A stretch of DNA of 32,825 bases from Candidatus Kuenenia stuttgartensis (GCA_945897965.1 CAMDHK010000014.1:1-32825), one strand, 5' to 3'. Positions 1 through 9,049 are shown, counted from the stretch's first letter. Notes: generated by a model from the letters alone, not told the origin. Numbers and translations are program-made.

Positions 1-113
1 CCAAGAAGTTGTGAGGTCACCAGAGGTTGGCCCAAAGCCTTGAGATGGCAAGGAACATGTTGCCCGACTCTTAAATCGACGGGGGCGAAATCAGTTTTTA
101 GCAATCCTTGCAT
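1..113 (-). CDS. Possible N-terminus of an unidentified protein (cut by window edge)
   Basis: An open frame begins with ATG at 113 and runs off the left edge, giving 37 codons that start MQGLLKTDFAPVDLRVGQHV. A GGAACC stretch about 9 bases upstream could serve as a ribosome binding site. It lies 47 bases after the stop of the TetR gene on the same strand, so it could be the second gene of that transcript. I do not recognise the family, and 37 codons are too few to exclude a chance frame. The plus-strand frame 1 is also open here (to 159), but it lacks a start codon and its residues look less like protein. Confidence 0.45.
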   Translation of the reverse strand, partial: MQGLLKTDFAPVDLRVGQHVPCHLKALGQPLVTSQLL

Positions 114-160
114 ATGGAGGTTCCAAAGAAAGCTGGTGAATTCTTTAATCTTAAGTTGAT

Positions 161-748
161 TCAAGTTGCTAGTGGAAGAGATTTTGAAAAGCCGTTAAGG
201 AAATGATGTACAATATCGTTGCAAAGGTGCTTTTGTCTGGGTTTTTGGCCAAATCTAATGATAGCCCGGAGCCCGCCTAAAAGGATGAGGGAAGATTCCT
301 TTGGGTTTTGAATGATGAATTCTTTTTGATCTTCTGCCTGTTTAAATAACGATTCCACGAGTTGGATTACATTCCAGCGAGTTTCTTGCCAAGGAAATTC
401 AACCGAAGTTCGTTGAAATGCCTCTGCATGAAGAATAAGGTCAAACAAATGGGGCCTTGCATCAAAAAGATTGATGGATGTTTCAAGAATAACAATAAGC
501 TTGTTTTTGCATGAAACTTCAACTTCCACGGCATTTTCGATGAGTTTCATAAGTTCAGTGGAAGCATCTTTAAGAAGGGCAGCATAGAGTTCTTCTTTGT
601 TTTTAAAATAGCGATAAATGGTGCCTTTCCCTACCCCAGCCCCAAGGGCAATATCATCCATGAGGACTTCGTGGAATCGTTTAGAGGCAAACATAACCTC
701 TGCAGCGGCTAAGATTTTCTCTTGTGGGGGCGCAGAATTTATACTCAT
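161..748 (-). CDS. TetR/AcrR-family transcriptional repressor of the divergent RND operon
   Basis: This encodes about 195 residues, typical for TetR repressors. The N-terminal helix-turn-helix is clear: EKILAAAEVMF, then DDIALGAGVGKGTIYRYFKNKEEL, the family's DNA-recognition signature, at about residues 11-55. The rest is a helical ligand-binding domain without an identifiable ligand. The frame can be extended to a TTG at 793. I prefer the ATG at 748 because AAGG lies about 8 bases upstream and the N-terminus then matches the family. The gene diverges from an RND efflux operon across a gap holding a 14-bp palindrome, the classic layout of a pump repressor that also controls itself. The family call is firm; the target is inferred from layout. 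Confidence 0.93.
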   Translation of the reverse strand: MSINSAPPQEKILAAAEVMFASKRFHEVLMDDIALGAGVGKGTIYRYFKNKEELYAALLKDASTELMKLIENAVEVEVSCKNKLIVILETSINLFDARPHLFDLILHAEAFQRTSVEFPWQETRWNVIQLVESLFKQAEDQKEFIIQNPKESSLILLGGLRAIIRFGQKPRQKHLCNDIVHHFLNGFSKSLPLAT

Positions 749-791
749 TTCGAAAACCTTGAAACTAGATGATTGACTAGTGATTAAATTC

Positions 792-821
792 AATTTAGAA
801 TAGAACTGACCGGTCAGTCAA
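792..821 (-). promoter_or_regulatory. Candidate sigma70-like promoter of the TetR gene
   Basis: On the minus strand TTGACT (816-821) is followed after 18 bases by TAAATT (792-797), a fair -35/-10 pair. The palindrome overlaps the -35 and spacer. Planctomycete promoters are poorly defined, so this rests on general bacterial consensus. Confidence 0.35.
805..818. promoter_or_regulatory. Probable TetR operator: 14-bp perfect palindrome
   Basis: ACTGACCGGTCAGT is identical to its reverse complement. It lies in the short gap between the divergent repressor and pump genes. TGAC/GTCA-type palindromes are common operators for TetR-family repressors. It touches the candidate -35 element of the repressor gene, so binding would block transcription there and probably in the pump direction too. 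Confidence 0.75.
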
Positions 822-842
822 TACTTTATCACCTACCGCGGT

Positions 843-874
843 GGCTTTCAATAGCCTTGGCTTTTAATAGCCTT
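843..874 (+). repeat. Tandem 16-bp repeat in the leader of the pump operon
   Basis: Two adjacent copies, GGCTTTCAATAGCCTT (843-858) and GGCTTTTAATAGCCTT (859-874), differ at one base. Each copy holds a short inverted repeat, GGCT and AGCC around six bases, so each could form a small hairpin or a protein site. They lie between the TetR palindrome and the adaptor start at 896. Purpose unknown. Confidence 0.7.
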
Positions 875-895
875 GTACAACGGAGATTCTTTCTG

Positions 896-2212
896 ATGTT
901 TCTTTGTAAGTACTTTCTTTGCGTTTCCAATTTCCGTGCCCTTGTGGTTTTATCTCTATTTGTAATTCTATTTTCTGGATGTTCTAAGCAAGGTCTGGAA
1001 GCTCCTAAAGGTGGTTCCGAAGTCCGTCCTTCCCAAATGAAACTCAAGCGCAAAATTGAGCTCTATAAAATCCAAAAGCAACCTTTTCAAGCTACCTTGG
1101 AAACCGTTGGGCACCTTGAGGCTGAAGGACAGACTGATATTGCCGCAGGTGTTAGCGGTGTCGTTGATGATGTTTTATTTCGTGAAGGCCAATGGGTGGA
1201 TCGTGATACTTTATTGGTCCGGATTGATCAAAAGAGACATAAGGCCAATTATGATTCCGCTCTCGCAATGGAAAAAAAGGCTGAGACTGCATTTGTTTTA
1301 AGTCGTGATCTTGAAGGGTTGACTCGCCTTGCAGGAATTGGAAGTTCGTCAGAAGATCGGGTTCGAGCCGCAGGAAATTCGAAACTTGCAGAAGCAGAAG
1401 CGTTACAATCCAGAGCCGCTAGGCAACTCGCAGAAAATAATTTTAATCGCTCTCAGGTTAAGGCGCCTTATTCGGGGCAAATCAACCAACGCAAGGTTAC
1501 CGTTGGTAGCTATCTTGAAGATAAAACCGTGATCGCAACAATTGCCAACTTAAGTCGAATTCGCCTGGTGGGATATATCCCTGAAAAATCTGCGCCTAGT
1601 TTAAGAGCTTTATTAGATAAAGAAGAGTTTCTTAGGTCTGCATGTTTGATTTCGAACACTTTGATTTCACCTTTTAATGCTCTTACGATTTCCGCAGCAG
1701 ATGCTTCTTCCATGTTGCCTTTTGGTTATGAAATGCGATTTACTCTTCGTGCTTTGCCTCGGGAAAATCTTACTGCCCGATTGTTTTTCATCAGTTCGGT
1801 TGCAAGCCCGGACACCCACATGTTTGAATGTAAGGGAATGATTGATCAATCCGTATTTTCGTCGCAGTTGAGGCCGGGATATACAGCAAAAATCATATGT
1901 GATCTTCCTGGTAAAAAAGATGCCTTAGTGGTTCCTGAGGAAGCTGTTCGCGCTAGTGAAAAAGGGTTTATAATTTTTCAACCAATGCCCAGAGTTACTG
2001 CTGACGGATCCGTTGAGTGGATCGCAAAGCCCAGAACATTGCAACTTGGTTTAAGAAAGCCCGGAGTTGTCGAAGTCTTGGAAGGTGTAGGGGAGGGCGA
2101 TTGGATTGTTCGCAAAGGCGCCGATGCCCTTGAAGAGGGAACTCCCGTAGATGTGCCAAAGGCAATGGAAGAAGAGTTGTTGAAAAAGTTTAAGGAAGCT
2201 AAAAGTAAGTAA
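896..2212 (+). CDS. RND efflux periplasmic adaptor (membrane fusion protein), lipoprotein
   Basis: This is the periplasmic adaptor that links an inner-membrane RND pump to an outer-membrane channel. From the ATG at 896 it has 438 residues. A hydrophobic signal ends in the lipobox LFSGC, with Cys29 as the likely lipidated residue. The biotinyl-lipoyl half (VVDDVLFREGQWVDRDTLLVRI) is followed by an alpha-hairpin rich in Ala/Glu/Arg, the second half (KAPYSGQINQRKVTVGSYL), and C-terminal barrel and membrane-proximal regions. The frame extends upstream to a TTG at 857, but that codon lies inside the tandem repeat, while ATG 896 has GGAG 10 bases upstream. It leads an operon with two RND permeases. 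No TolC-like gene is in the window. Confidence 0.92.
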   Translation: MFLCKYFLCVSNFRALVVLSLFVILFSGCSKQGLEAPKGGSEVRPSQMKLKRKIELYKIQKQPFQATLETVGHLEAEGQTDIAAGVSGVVDDVLFREGQWVDRDTLLVRIDQKRHKANYDSALAMEKKAETAFVLSRDLEGLTRLAGIGSSSEDRVRAAGNSKLAEAEALQSRAARQLAENNFNRSQVKAPYSGQINQRKVTVGSYLEDKTVIATIANLSRIRLVGYIPEKSAPSLRALLDKEEFLRSACLISNTLISPFNALTISAADASSMLPFGYEMRFTLRALPRENLTARLFFISSVASPDTHMFECKGMIDQSVFSSQLRPGYTAKIICDLPGKKDALVVPEEAVRASEKGFIIFQPMPRVTADGSVEWIAKPRTLQLGLRKPGVVEVLEGVGEGDWIVRKGADALEEGTPVDVPKAMEEELLKKFKEAKSK

Positions 2213-2233
2213 CCAATACCTGTTTGGTGGATA

Positions 2234-5200
2234 ATGACCCTTTCTGATTTAAGTATTAAAAATCCTGTGTTTGCAGTTATGATCAGTGCCGCACTCGTGG
2301 TTTTTGGTGCTATTGCCTATCGTGGTTTGGGGATCAGCCAATTTCCTGAACTTGATTTTCCGGTTGTTAGTATTAACACCACTAGAGAATCTGCTTCACC
2401 AGAGACAATGGATTATGATGTTACCGATATTATTGAGGATGCTGTTTCAAGCGTTGAAGGCATAGATTACATCCAGTCTCAAAGTTTGCAGGGATCTGCA
2501 GTAACCACGGTGTTTTTTCGGCTTGAAAGAAATATTGATGCAGCGATGCAGGATGTGCAAAATGCTGTTTCTTCTGCTATGAACAGATTGCCCACAGATA
2601 TAGACCCACCTGTTATTTCGAAAGTTAATTTCAATAAGTTTCCGATTATTTGGCTGGGCATTCATGGGCAGAAGCCTCTTCCTGAAATCAATCGCTTTGT
2701 AAATGATATTCTTAAGCAGCAAATTCAAACAATTCCGGGTTGTGGTGGAGTGATGTATGGTGGCTTGCGCCCTAGGAATATGCGCATTTGGATCGATCAG
2801 GAAAAACTAGAGGCCTTTCATATTGATGCATTGGATGTTTTTCGTGCGCTGCAGGCTGAGCATGTCGAGAAACCCGCTGGTTATCTAAAATCAGATAAAC
2901 GAGAAATTAATGTAAGGCTAATGGGCGAAGCGAAGACCCCTAAAGAATTTGCTAGTTTGCCAGTTATTTCAAAACCAGATGGCTCGATTGTTACTTTGGG
3001 TGATGTTGCAATTATTGAAGATGGTATGACCGACCGAAGGTCTTTTGCGAGATTCAATAAGGAAACAACCGTTGGCGTTGGCGTAATGCGAGCAACAGGG
3101 GCTAATGTTGTTCAAGTTTGCGAAGAAGTAAAACGAAGGCTACCAATTTTGCGTGCCCTTGCGCCCGAGGGTGTTGAGATAGGCATATCAACCGATTTCT
3201 CGTTGTTTATCAAAGATGATATCGAGGAAGTTAAACATTCACTTGTCATGGGGGTTGTGCTCACCGCATTAGTTGCGTTGATGTTTTTAGGGTCTATGAG
3301 TTCTACCTTGAATGTTTGTGTATCGATCCCGGTTTCCATCATGGGGACATTTGTTGTCATGAAGTATCTTGGATTTACTTTAAATTTTATGACACTTCTT
3401 GGACTTTCGCTTTCTGTAGGGGTGGTGGTGGATGATGCTATTTTGGTGCTCGAAAACATTTACAGGCGCATGGAGAATGGAGAAACCCGGTTTCAAGCAG
3501 CTTTTAATGGGTCTAATGAGATTTCGTTTGCTGCATTGGCCTCTACACTTTCAATCGTGGCAATTTTTATTCCTGTTGCATTTATGCAGGGCGTAGTCGG
3601 ACAGTTTTTCTTTCAGTTTGGCATTACGGTTACGGTTGCAGTTTTAATTTCTCTGGTTGTTTCGTTGACAATAACACCGATGCTCTCCTCTTTGTTTTTA
3701 AAGCTTCATAAAGAGGTTTTAATCAAACCGCCCACTATGCGGGGGGCGATATCTTTGCCAATTAATCTCTTCAGATACACATGGTGGGGTGCAGACAAAT
3801 ATGTTGTTTATCCCCTTTTGGTTTTTCCTACTCATGTGGTGATGAGTTTTATGGAATTCGTTTACAAGAGGGTTCTTCGATTCGCTGTTGATTATCCGGT
3901 CGTCATTCTTCCCATAGCTTTTAGCTTTGCCTGTTCACTTGGCTTTTTAGTTACAGGCTTGAAAATTCCCCTTCCTCCTTGGCTTAGTGCTAAAATTGGC
4001 ACCCCAGCTATTGTGATCAAGCCCATAGGAACAGAACTCGTTCCTAGCGAGGATCAAAATCGTTTTGTCATTAGTTTGATTTGTCCGGTTGGGGTTAGCA
4101 TTGATTATGTTGAGGAAATGATTGGTAAGTGTGAAAATGTTCTTGTCAATTTGAAAGATCCTGTGACGGGCGCTGAAATTATTGCTGCGATGTTTTCTTC
4201 GATTTCTATTCGACCCGGGATGCTTATTTCTGAAGGGGTTGTTTTTATCAGATTAGTTTCCTCTATGGATCGAACTTTGACTCAGACTCAAATCATTCAA
4301 GATGTTAGGAAAAAGCTTTCGGCTCTTGCGGGAGTTAGGCCAATTGTTTTAGATCTTTCCACTCAGGGTTTTACTCCCACTAGGGGTTTCCCTATCGATT
4401 TTGCAATTCAGGGGCCCGAGTGGAAAACGGTTGTTGAGTATGCCGAAAAAGTTCGTCTTCGCATGATTGAAAGCGGCATGGTTGCTGATGTTAATTCAGA
4501 CTATCGGCCTGGTATGCCTGAGGAACAGCTTTTTCCCGATCGTGATAAAGCAACAGAGATGAATGTACCCATTAAGAAACTTGCATTTCTTTTGAATGTA
4601 GCTTTTGGGGGTGTGCGCAATGGTCGATTTACTGATGAAGATAAACGATATGATGTTCGGATGAGGCTTTTGGAGAATCAGCGTGATACGCCAGATCTTT
4701 TAAGCCAATTGAACATCAGGCAAGAAATTCCTTTATCTGCAGGGGTTAATCCGCCAACAATTCCCATCAATGATATTAGTCAGCATAGAACTGTTTCGAC
4801 CCTGCCGTTGATTAACCGTTATAATCATTTGCGCAAGATAGAAATTACTGCCAACATGAGCCCAGGTGTTTCACAGGGAGAATCCATTGCTCGATGCAAA
4901 CAGATTGCTGAAGATGTTCGGGAAGAAATGGAACTCCCTCCAAGTTATCGTTCTGTTCAATTAGGGAATGCCAAGGCGATGGCGCAAACCATTGATAGCA
5001 TGTGGCGATCACTTGTGTTTGGTTTTTTGGTGGCGTATATGATTCTTGGAATCCAGTTTAATTCTTTTGTTCATCCATTAACTGTTTTGTGGGCAGTGCC
5101 TTTTGGTGTTACGGGCGGACTTCTTGTGCTTTGGCTTTGTGGAGATACGCTCAATCTTATGAGTATGATTGGTTTAGTTCTTCTTGCTGGGTTGGTTAAA

Positions 5201-5587
5201 AAGAATTCGATCATTCTGGTGGATTGTGCGAATCATTTTCGTGAAGCTGGCAAAAATGCCAGAGAATCAATGTTGGAAGCTGGCTTTGTTCGCCTAAGGC
5301 CAATTATGATGACTTCTCTTGCTACCATTGCTGGGGTTGTACCGCTTGCATTTGGCTTTGGTGCTGGTGCTGAAAACAGAGGGCCACTTGCTAGAAGTGT
5401 TATTGGTGGAATTTTTCTTTCTACCTTGATTACGCTCATCGTTGTTCCTTCGTTTTATGTTCTTCTTGAAAAAATAAACCATTGGCTTAACTCATTATCC
5501 AAGGGGGTTAAGGCTTCACCGGTTCTTCCGCCTGCTTCTAATATCAAACAATCTAATCAAGCTGCATTGCAGCCCATCGAGGTTTGA
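2234..5587 (+). CDS. RND efflux permease (HAE1/AcrB-like), first of two
   Basis: A proton-driven inner-membrane pump subunit of 1117 residues. The N-terminus (LSIKNPVFAVMISAALVVFG) is the usual first helix. The porter motif AMQDVQNAVSSAMNRLP is present. The helix 4 proton-relay pair is D400-D401 in SVGVVVDDAILVLEN, and the helix 10 lysine is K990 in GLVKKNSIILVD. Length is slightly above AcrB (about 1050). The excess lies between helices 6 and 7 (about 30 extra residues) and just after helix 7, where an extra segment (LPPWLSAKIGTPAIVIKP) precedes the conserved GTELVPSEDQ. It starts 21 bases after the adaptor and ends 7 bases before the second permease. The substrate cannot be told from sequence. 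Confidence 0.95.
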   Translation: MTLSDLSIKNPVFAVMISAALVVFGAIAYRGLGISQFPELDFPVVSINTTRESASPETMDYDVTDIIEDAVSSVEGIDYIQSQSLQGSAVTTVFFRLERNIDAAMQDVQNAVSSAMNRLPTDIDPPVISKVNFNKFPIIWLGIHGQKPLPEINRFVNDILKQQIQTIPGCGGVMYGGLRPRNMRIWIDQEKLEAFHIDALDVFRALQAEHVEKPAGYLKSDKREINVRLMGEAKTPKEFASLPVISKPDGSIVTLGDVAIIEDGMTDRRSFARFNKETTVGVGVMRATGANVVQVCEEVKRRLPILRALAPEGVEIGISTDFSLFIKDDIEEVKHSLVMGVVLTALVALMFLGSMSSTLNVCVSIPVSIMGTFVVMKYLGFTLNFMTLLGLSLSVGVVVDDAILVLENIYRRMENGETRFQAAFNGSNEISFAALASTLSIVAIFIPVAFMQGVVGQFFFQFGITVTVAVLISLVVSLTITPMLSSLFLKLHKEVLIKPPTMRGAISLPINLFRYTWWGADKYVVYPLLVFPTHVVMSFMEFVYKRVLRFAVDYPVVILPIAFSFACSLGFLVTGLKIPLPPWLSAKIGTPAIVIKPIGTELVPSEDQNRFVISLICPVGVSIDYVEEMIGKCENVLVNLKDPVTGAEIIAAMFSSISIRPGMLISEGVVFIRLVSSMDRTLTQTQIIQDVRKKLSALAGVRPIVLDLSTQGFTPTRGFPIDFAIQGPEWKTVVEYAEKVRLRMIESGMVADVNSDYRPGMPEEQLFPDRDKATEMNVPIKKLAFLLNVAFGGVRNGRFTDEDKRYDVRMRLLENQRDTPDLLSQLNIRQEIPLSAGVNPPTIPINDISQHRTVSTLPLINRYNHLRKIEITANMSPGVSQGESIARCKQIAEDVREEMELPPSYRSVQLGNAKAMAQTIDSMWRSLVFGFLVAYMILGIQFNSFVHPLTVLWAVPFGVTGGLLVLWLCGDTLNLMSMIGLVLLAGLVKKNSIILVDCANHFREAGKNARESMLEAGFVRLRPIMMTSLATIAGVVPLAFGFGAGAENRGPLARSVIGGIFLSTLITLIVVPSFYVLLEKINHWLNSLSKGVKASPVLPPASNIKQSNQAALQPIEV

Positions 5588-5594
5588 AAACACT

Positions 5595-8500
5595 ATGAGT
5601 TTGCCTGCTTTAAGTATTCGAAACCCTGTGTTTGCTGTCATGGTTTCTGCTGCGATGATCATTTTCGGATGGCTCGGCTATCAAGGCTTGGGGGTTAGTC
5701 AGTTTCCTGAAATTGATTTTCCCGTTGTTAGCATTGCGGTTACTAGAGAAGCAGCTTCGCCCGATATCATGGATGGGGATATTACTGATGTTGTTGAAGA
5801 CGCAGTGGCTAGTGTGGAGGGTGTTGACTATATCATGTCCCGCAGCATGGAGGGCATCAGCCTTGTCACCGTTTATTTCAGGCTTGAAAGAAATATTGAT
5901 GTTGCAATGCAAGATGTTCAAAATGCGGTGAGTGCTGCTAGGCGAAGGTTGCCTGTCGATATAGATCCCCCAGTGATAACCAAAGTTAACCCTAATAATC
6001 TTCCTGTGATGTGGCTGACATTATCTGGGAGCGCCCCGCTGCATCGAATCAGTGATTTTGCGGAGAAAGAGCTCAAGCAAGAAATTGCTGCAATTGCCGA
6101 AGTTGGTGGTGTTCAATTTGCGGGTTTACAGGCACGATCCATCCGAATCTGGGTTGATCGAGATAAGCTTACAAGTTTCAATCTTGCTGCAGATGATGTC
6201 AGGCAGGCAATTCTGAAACAACATGCTGAAATGCCTGCGGGGTATATTCAAAGCAAAATGGTGGAGTTTAATCTTCGAACCATGGGCGAAGCTTATTCTG
6301 TAAATGAATTTCGAAAGCTTTTGGTTACGCAAAGAGATGGGCAGCATATTCTTCTTGAAGATCTTGCGGTGGTTGAAGATGGAATGGAAGACCGAAGAAG
6401 CTTGGCTAGATTTAATCGCATGCCTGCAATTGCTGTTGGAATTCGAAAAGCAATTGGCGGAAATTTGGTGGGCTTGTGTGAGAATGTAAAGAAGGAGTTG
6501 CCTCGGTTGCGAAAAATGTTACCTCCTGGTGTTGAGCTTAATGTGCCTGTCGATTCCTCGGTTTTTGTAAAGGAAAACATAGATGAATTAAAACTAACCC
6601 TAATGCTTGGTGTGCTATTTACAGGAGTTGTTTGTTATTTGTTTCTTGGATCGATTGGCACAACGGTGAATATTTGTCTTTCCATTCCAACATCCTTAAT
6701 CGGAACATTTTTCTTCATCAATTACGGGGTGAAGTTTTTTGGTTGGCCTCCCTTTACCATCAATTTGATGACACTTCTTGGCCTTTCTCTTTCTGTTGGT
6801 GTTGTTGTTGATGATGCAATCTTGGTGCTTGAAAATATTTACAGACTTAGGGAAAAAGGTTTGTCAATGATCGATGCTGCTTTACAGGGAGCAAACGAAA
6901 TTAGCTTTGCTGCCATTGCCTCCACCTTTTCCATTGCTGCGATTTTTCTTCCCGTTGCCTTCATGTCGGGAACCATAGGTAGATTTTTCTTTCAGTTTGG
7001 CGTCACAGTTAGTGTGGCTGTCATTCTATCGCTCGTGTGTGCTTTAACCCTCACCCCCATGCTTAGTGCTTTTTTTCTCAAGCTTGCTCATGAGGAAGAA
7101 AAGGCCCCGCGCCCAATTCATATCGTCCTTGTTTTGTTGATTAGTTTGATGATTCAAATCCCTTTGATGATTTTAAAACTTTTTGCAGCGACCGGTTCCA
7201 TGCTCGAATCTTATTGCTGGCCCGTCAAGTTCTTCTTTAAATACCTAGGTAATTCCTTGCCCATGTTTCTTGACCCTTTTCAGTTTCTTTCTGGAAAACA
7301 AGCATGGATGGCTTTTTCCTTAGAAGTTGTTCTCGAGGTTTTGGTTATTGTTTTGTTTGTACGCTATTTTAAATTGGGGCTCTGGGCTGTTCAATTTTAT
7401 ATTTTAAAGCCATTGTTTTTGACCCCTACAGACTGGGCTTTGAATCTTACAACATCTGCTTATTCCAGGTTGTTGGGGTACTCACTTAAACATACTAATC
7501 TTGTTCTTGTCTTGGGGGTTTTCATAGCCTTGGCAACTGGCCTTTTTTTGGGAATTGGAATATTAGGTCAGGAACTTGTTCCTAGCGAAGACCAGAGCAG
7601 ATTACTAGTTCATGTGGTTGCCCCGGTTGGTGCTAGCATTGATGAAATTGGAAATTTGCTTGGCCGCTGTGAAACTATTCTTTCTGATCGGGATGAAGTG
7701 GCGGGAATTATGACTGCAGTTGCAACCGAATCGGGCTTATTGATGAATGAAGCTGATATTTTTGTTCAGCTTGTTCCCCGATCTGACCGCTCGCTGACAC
7801 AGCAGCAACTTGGCCCTTTAATCCGAAAAGAACTCATGCAAGTTGAAGATGTACGGGTTGTGGTTCGAGATCAATCGACCGAAGGTTTTACGCCTCAGCG
7901 CGGTGACCCGATTGATTTTTCCATTCAAGGGGATTGGAAAATTCTACCCGATGTCGGCCGTAAAATTATTGATTCGATGAATTACTCTTTGACCAAAAAT
8001 AATCTACCTTTGCTTACCGATATAGATATGGATTATAGGCCCGGTATGCCTGAAGTTCAGGTTACTCCAGATCGCGAAAAACTTGCATTATTGGGCATGC
8101 CTGTTTCCCGCCTTGCTGAAAGTATCAGCCTTCTTGTTGGGGGCGAACGCGTTGGAAGATTTACCGATAAGGGCAGGCGTTATGATGTCCGGGTCCGGTT
8201 CCAAGAACAAGAACGAACCTCGCCTGAAAATCTTCTTCTTATGACTCTCAGAGCAGGCGATAACAAGCTTGTTACTGTTGAGGATGTCGTGCAAGAACTC
8301 AAAACTGTTTCAACTCTTCCTGTCATTAATCGTTACAACCATCAACGTAAAATCGAGATTACTGCCAACACTTCTGAAGGTGTTTCTCAAGGCGAAGCAA
8401 TTGCTAAATGTAAAGAACTTGCAACTGGTCTGCTTCCTGAAAATGTAACTTTAGTTGAATTAGGTAATGCGAGTGCGCTTAAAGAAACAATGACAAGCCT

Positions 8501-9029
8501 TATGTTTGCTTTGATGTTGGGTATTGTTATTGCATACATGATTTTAGGAATTCAATTTAATTCATTTATCCATCCATTTACCGTTATTCTTGCAATGCCT
8601 TTTGCGGTCACTGGCGCATTGATCACACTTTGGCTGACAGGTGATACATTAAATATGATGAGTATGATTGGATTTATTCTTCTCATGGGTTTGGTAAAAA
8701 AGAATTCAATTATTCTTGTTGATTACACCAATCAATTAAGAGAGCAGGGGATGGGCGTAGAAGAAGCCTTGGTTAATGCCTGCCCTGTTCGATTGAGGCC
8801 TATTCTTATGACATCGATCGCAACAATTGCGGGTGCAATTCCTGCAGCTTTTGGTGTCGGGCCTGGGGCCGAAACCAGGGCACCCATGGCGCGTGCTATT
8901 ATTGGTGGTATTTTGTTTTCGACTGTTGTAACTTTGTTTCTTGTTCCTGCTTTTTATCTTTTTGCTGAACGATGGCGCAGCTTCGCCAGCTTTCTCGCAA
9001 GGGTTGAGGATGGCCCCAATCCAAAATAA
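5595..9029 (+). CDS. RND efflux permease (HAE1/AcrB-like), second of two, with enlarged central loop
   Basis: This 1144-residue paralogue of the preceding pump shares many near-identical stretches with it at protein and DNA level. The proton-relay residues are intact: D406-D407 (GVVVDDAILVLEN) and K1036 (GLVKKNSIILVD). Between helix 6 (ending near TPMLSAFFLK, about residue 495) and helix 7 (starting about residue 635) lie about 140 residues instead of roughly 40. This loop holds several hydrophobic stretches (IHIVLVLLISLMIQIPLMIL; LEVVLEVLVIVLFVRYF) that could be extra membrane helices. The start is supported by GAGG upstream. Two adjacent permeases with one adaptor recall MdtB-MdtC, where the pumps form a heterotrimer; that assembly is inference here. 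Confidence 0.95.
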   Translation: MSLPALSIRNPVFAVMVSAAMIIFGWLGYQGLGVSQFPEIDFPVVSIAVTREAASPDIMDGDITDVVEDAVASVEGVDYIMSRSMEGISLVTVYFRLERNIDVAMQDVQNAVSAARRRLPVDIDPPVITKVNPNNLPVMWLTLSGSAPLHRISDFAEKELKQEIAAIAEVGGVQFAGLQARSIRIWVDRDKLTSFNLAADDVRQAILKQHAEMPAGYIQSKMVEFNLRTMGEAYSVNEFRKLLVTQRDGQHILLEDLAVVEDGMEDRRSLARFNRMPAIAVGIRKAIGGNLVGLCENVKKELPRLRKMLPPGVELNVPVDSSVFVKENIDELKLTLMLGVLFTGVVCYLFLGSIGTTVNICLSIPTSLIGTFFFINYGVKFFGWPPFTINLMTLLGLSLSVGVVVDDAILVLENIYRLREKGLSMIDAALQGANEISFAAIASTFSIAAIFLPVAFMSGTIGRFFFQFGVTVSVAVILSLVCALTLTPMLSAFFLKLAHEEEKAPRPIHIVLVLLISLMIQIPLMILKLFAATGSMLESYCWPVKFFFKYLGNSLPMFLDPFQFLSGKQAWMAFSLEVVLEVLVIVLFVRYFKLGLWAVQFYILKPLFLTPTDWALNLTTSAYSRLLGYSLKHTNLVLVLGVFIALATGLFLGIGILGQELVPSEDQSRLLVHVVAPVGASIDEIGNLLGRCETILSDRDEVAGIMTAVATESGLLMNEADIFVQLVPRSDRSLTQQQLGPLIRKELMQVEDVRVVVRDQSTEGFTPQRGDPIDFSIQGDWKILPDVGRKIIDSMNYSLTKNNLPLLTDIDMDYRPGMPEVQVTPDREKLALLGMPVSRLAESISLLVGGERVGRFTDKGRRYDVRVRFQEQERTSPENLLLMTLRAGDNKLVTVEDVVQELKTVSTLPVINRYNHQRKIEITANTSEGVSQGEAIAKCKELATGLLPENVTLVELGNASALKETMTSLMFALMLGIVIAYMILGIQFNSFIHPFTVILAMPFAVTGALITLWLTGDTLNMMSMIGFILLMGLVKKNSIILVDYTNQLREQGMGVEEALVNACPVRLRPILMTSIATIAGAIPAAFGVGPGAETRAPMARAIIGGILFSTVVTLFLVPAFYLFAERWRSFASFLARVEDGPNPK

Positions 9030-9049
9030 TTCTTACGAGCATTTTTTTC

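Noticed and set aside
843-874. CRISPR or other repeat array
   Set aside because: Only two short adjacent copies without spacers; no cas genes in the window.
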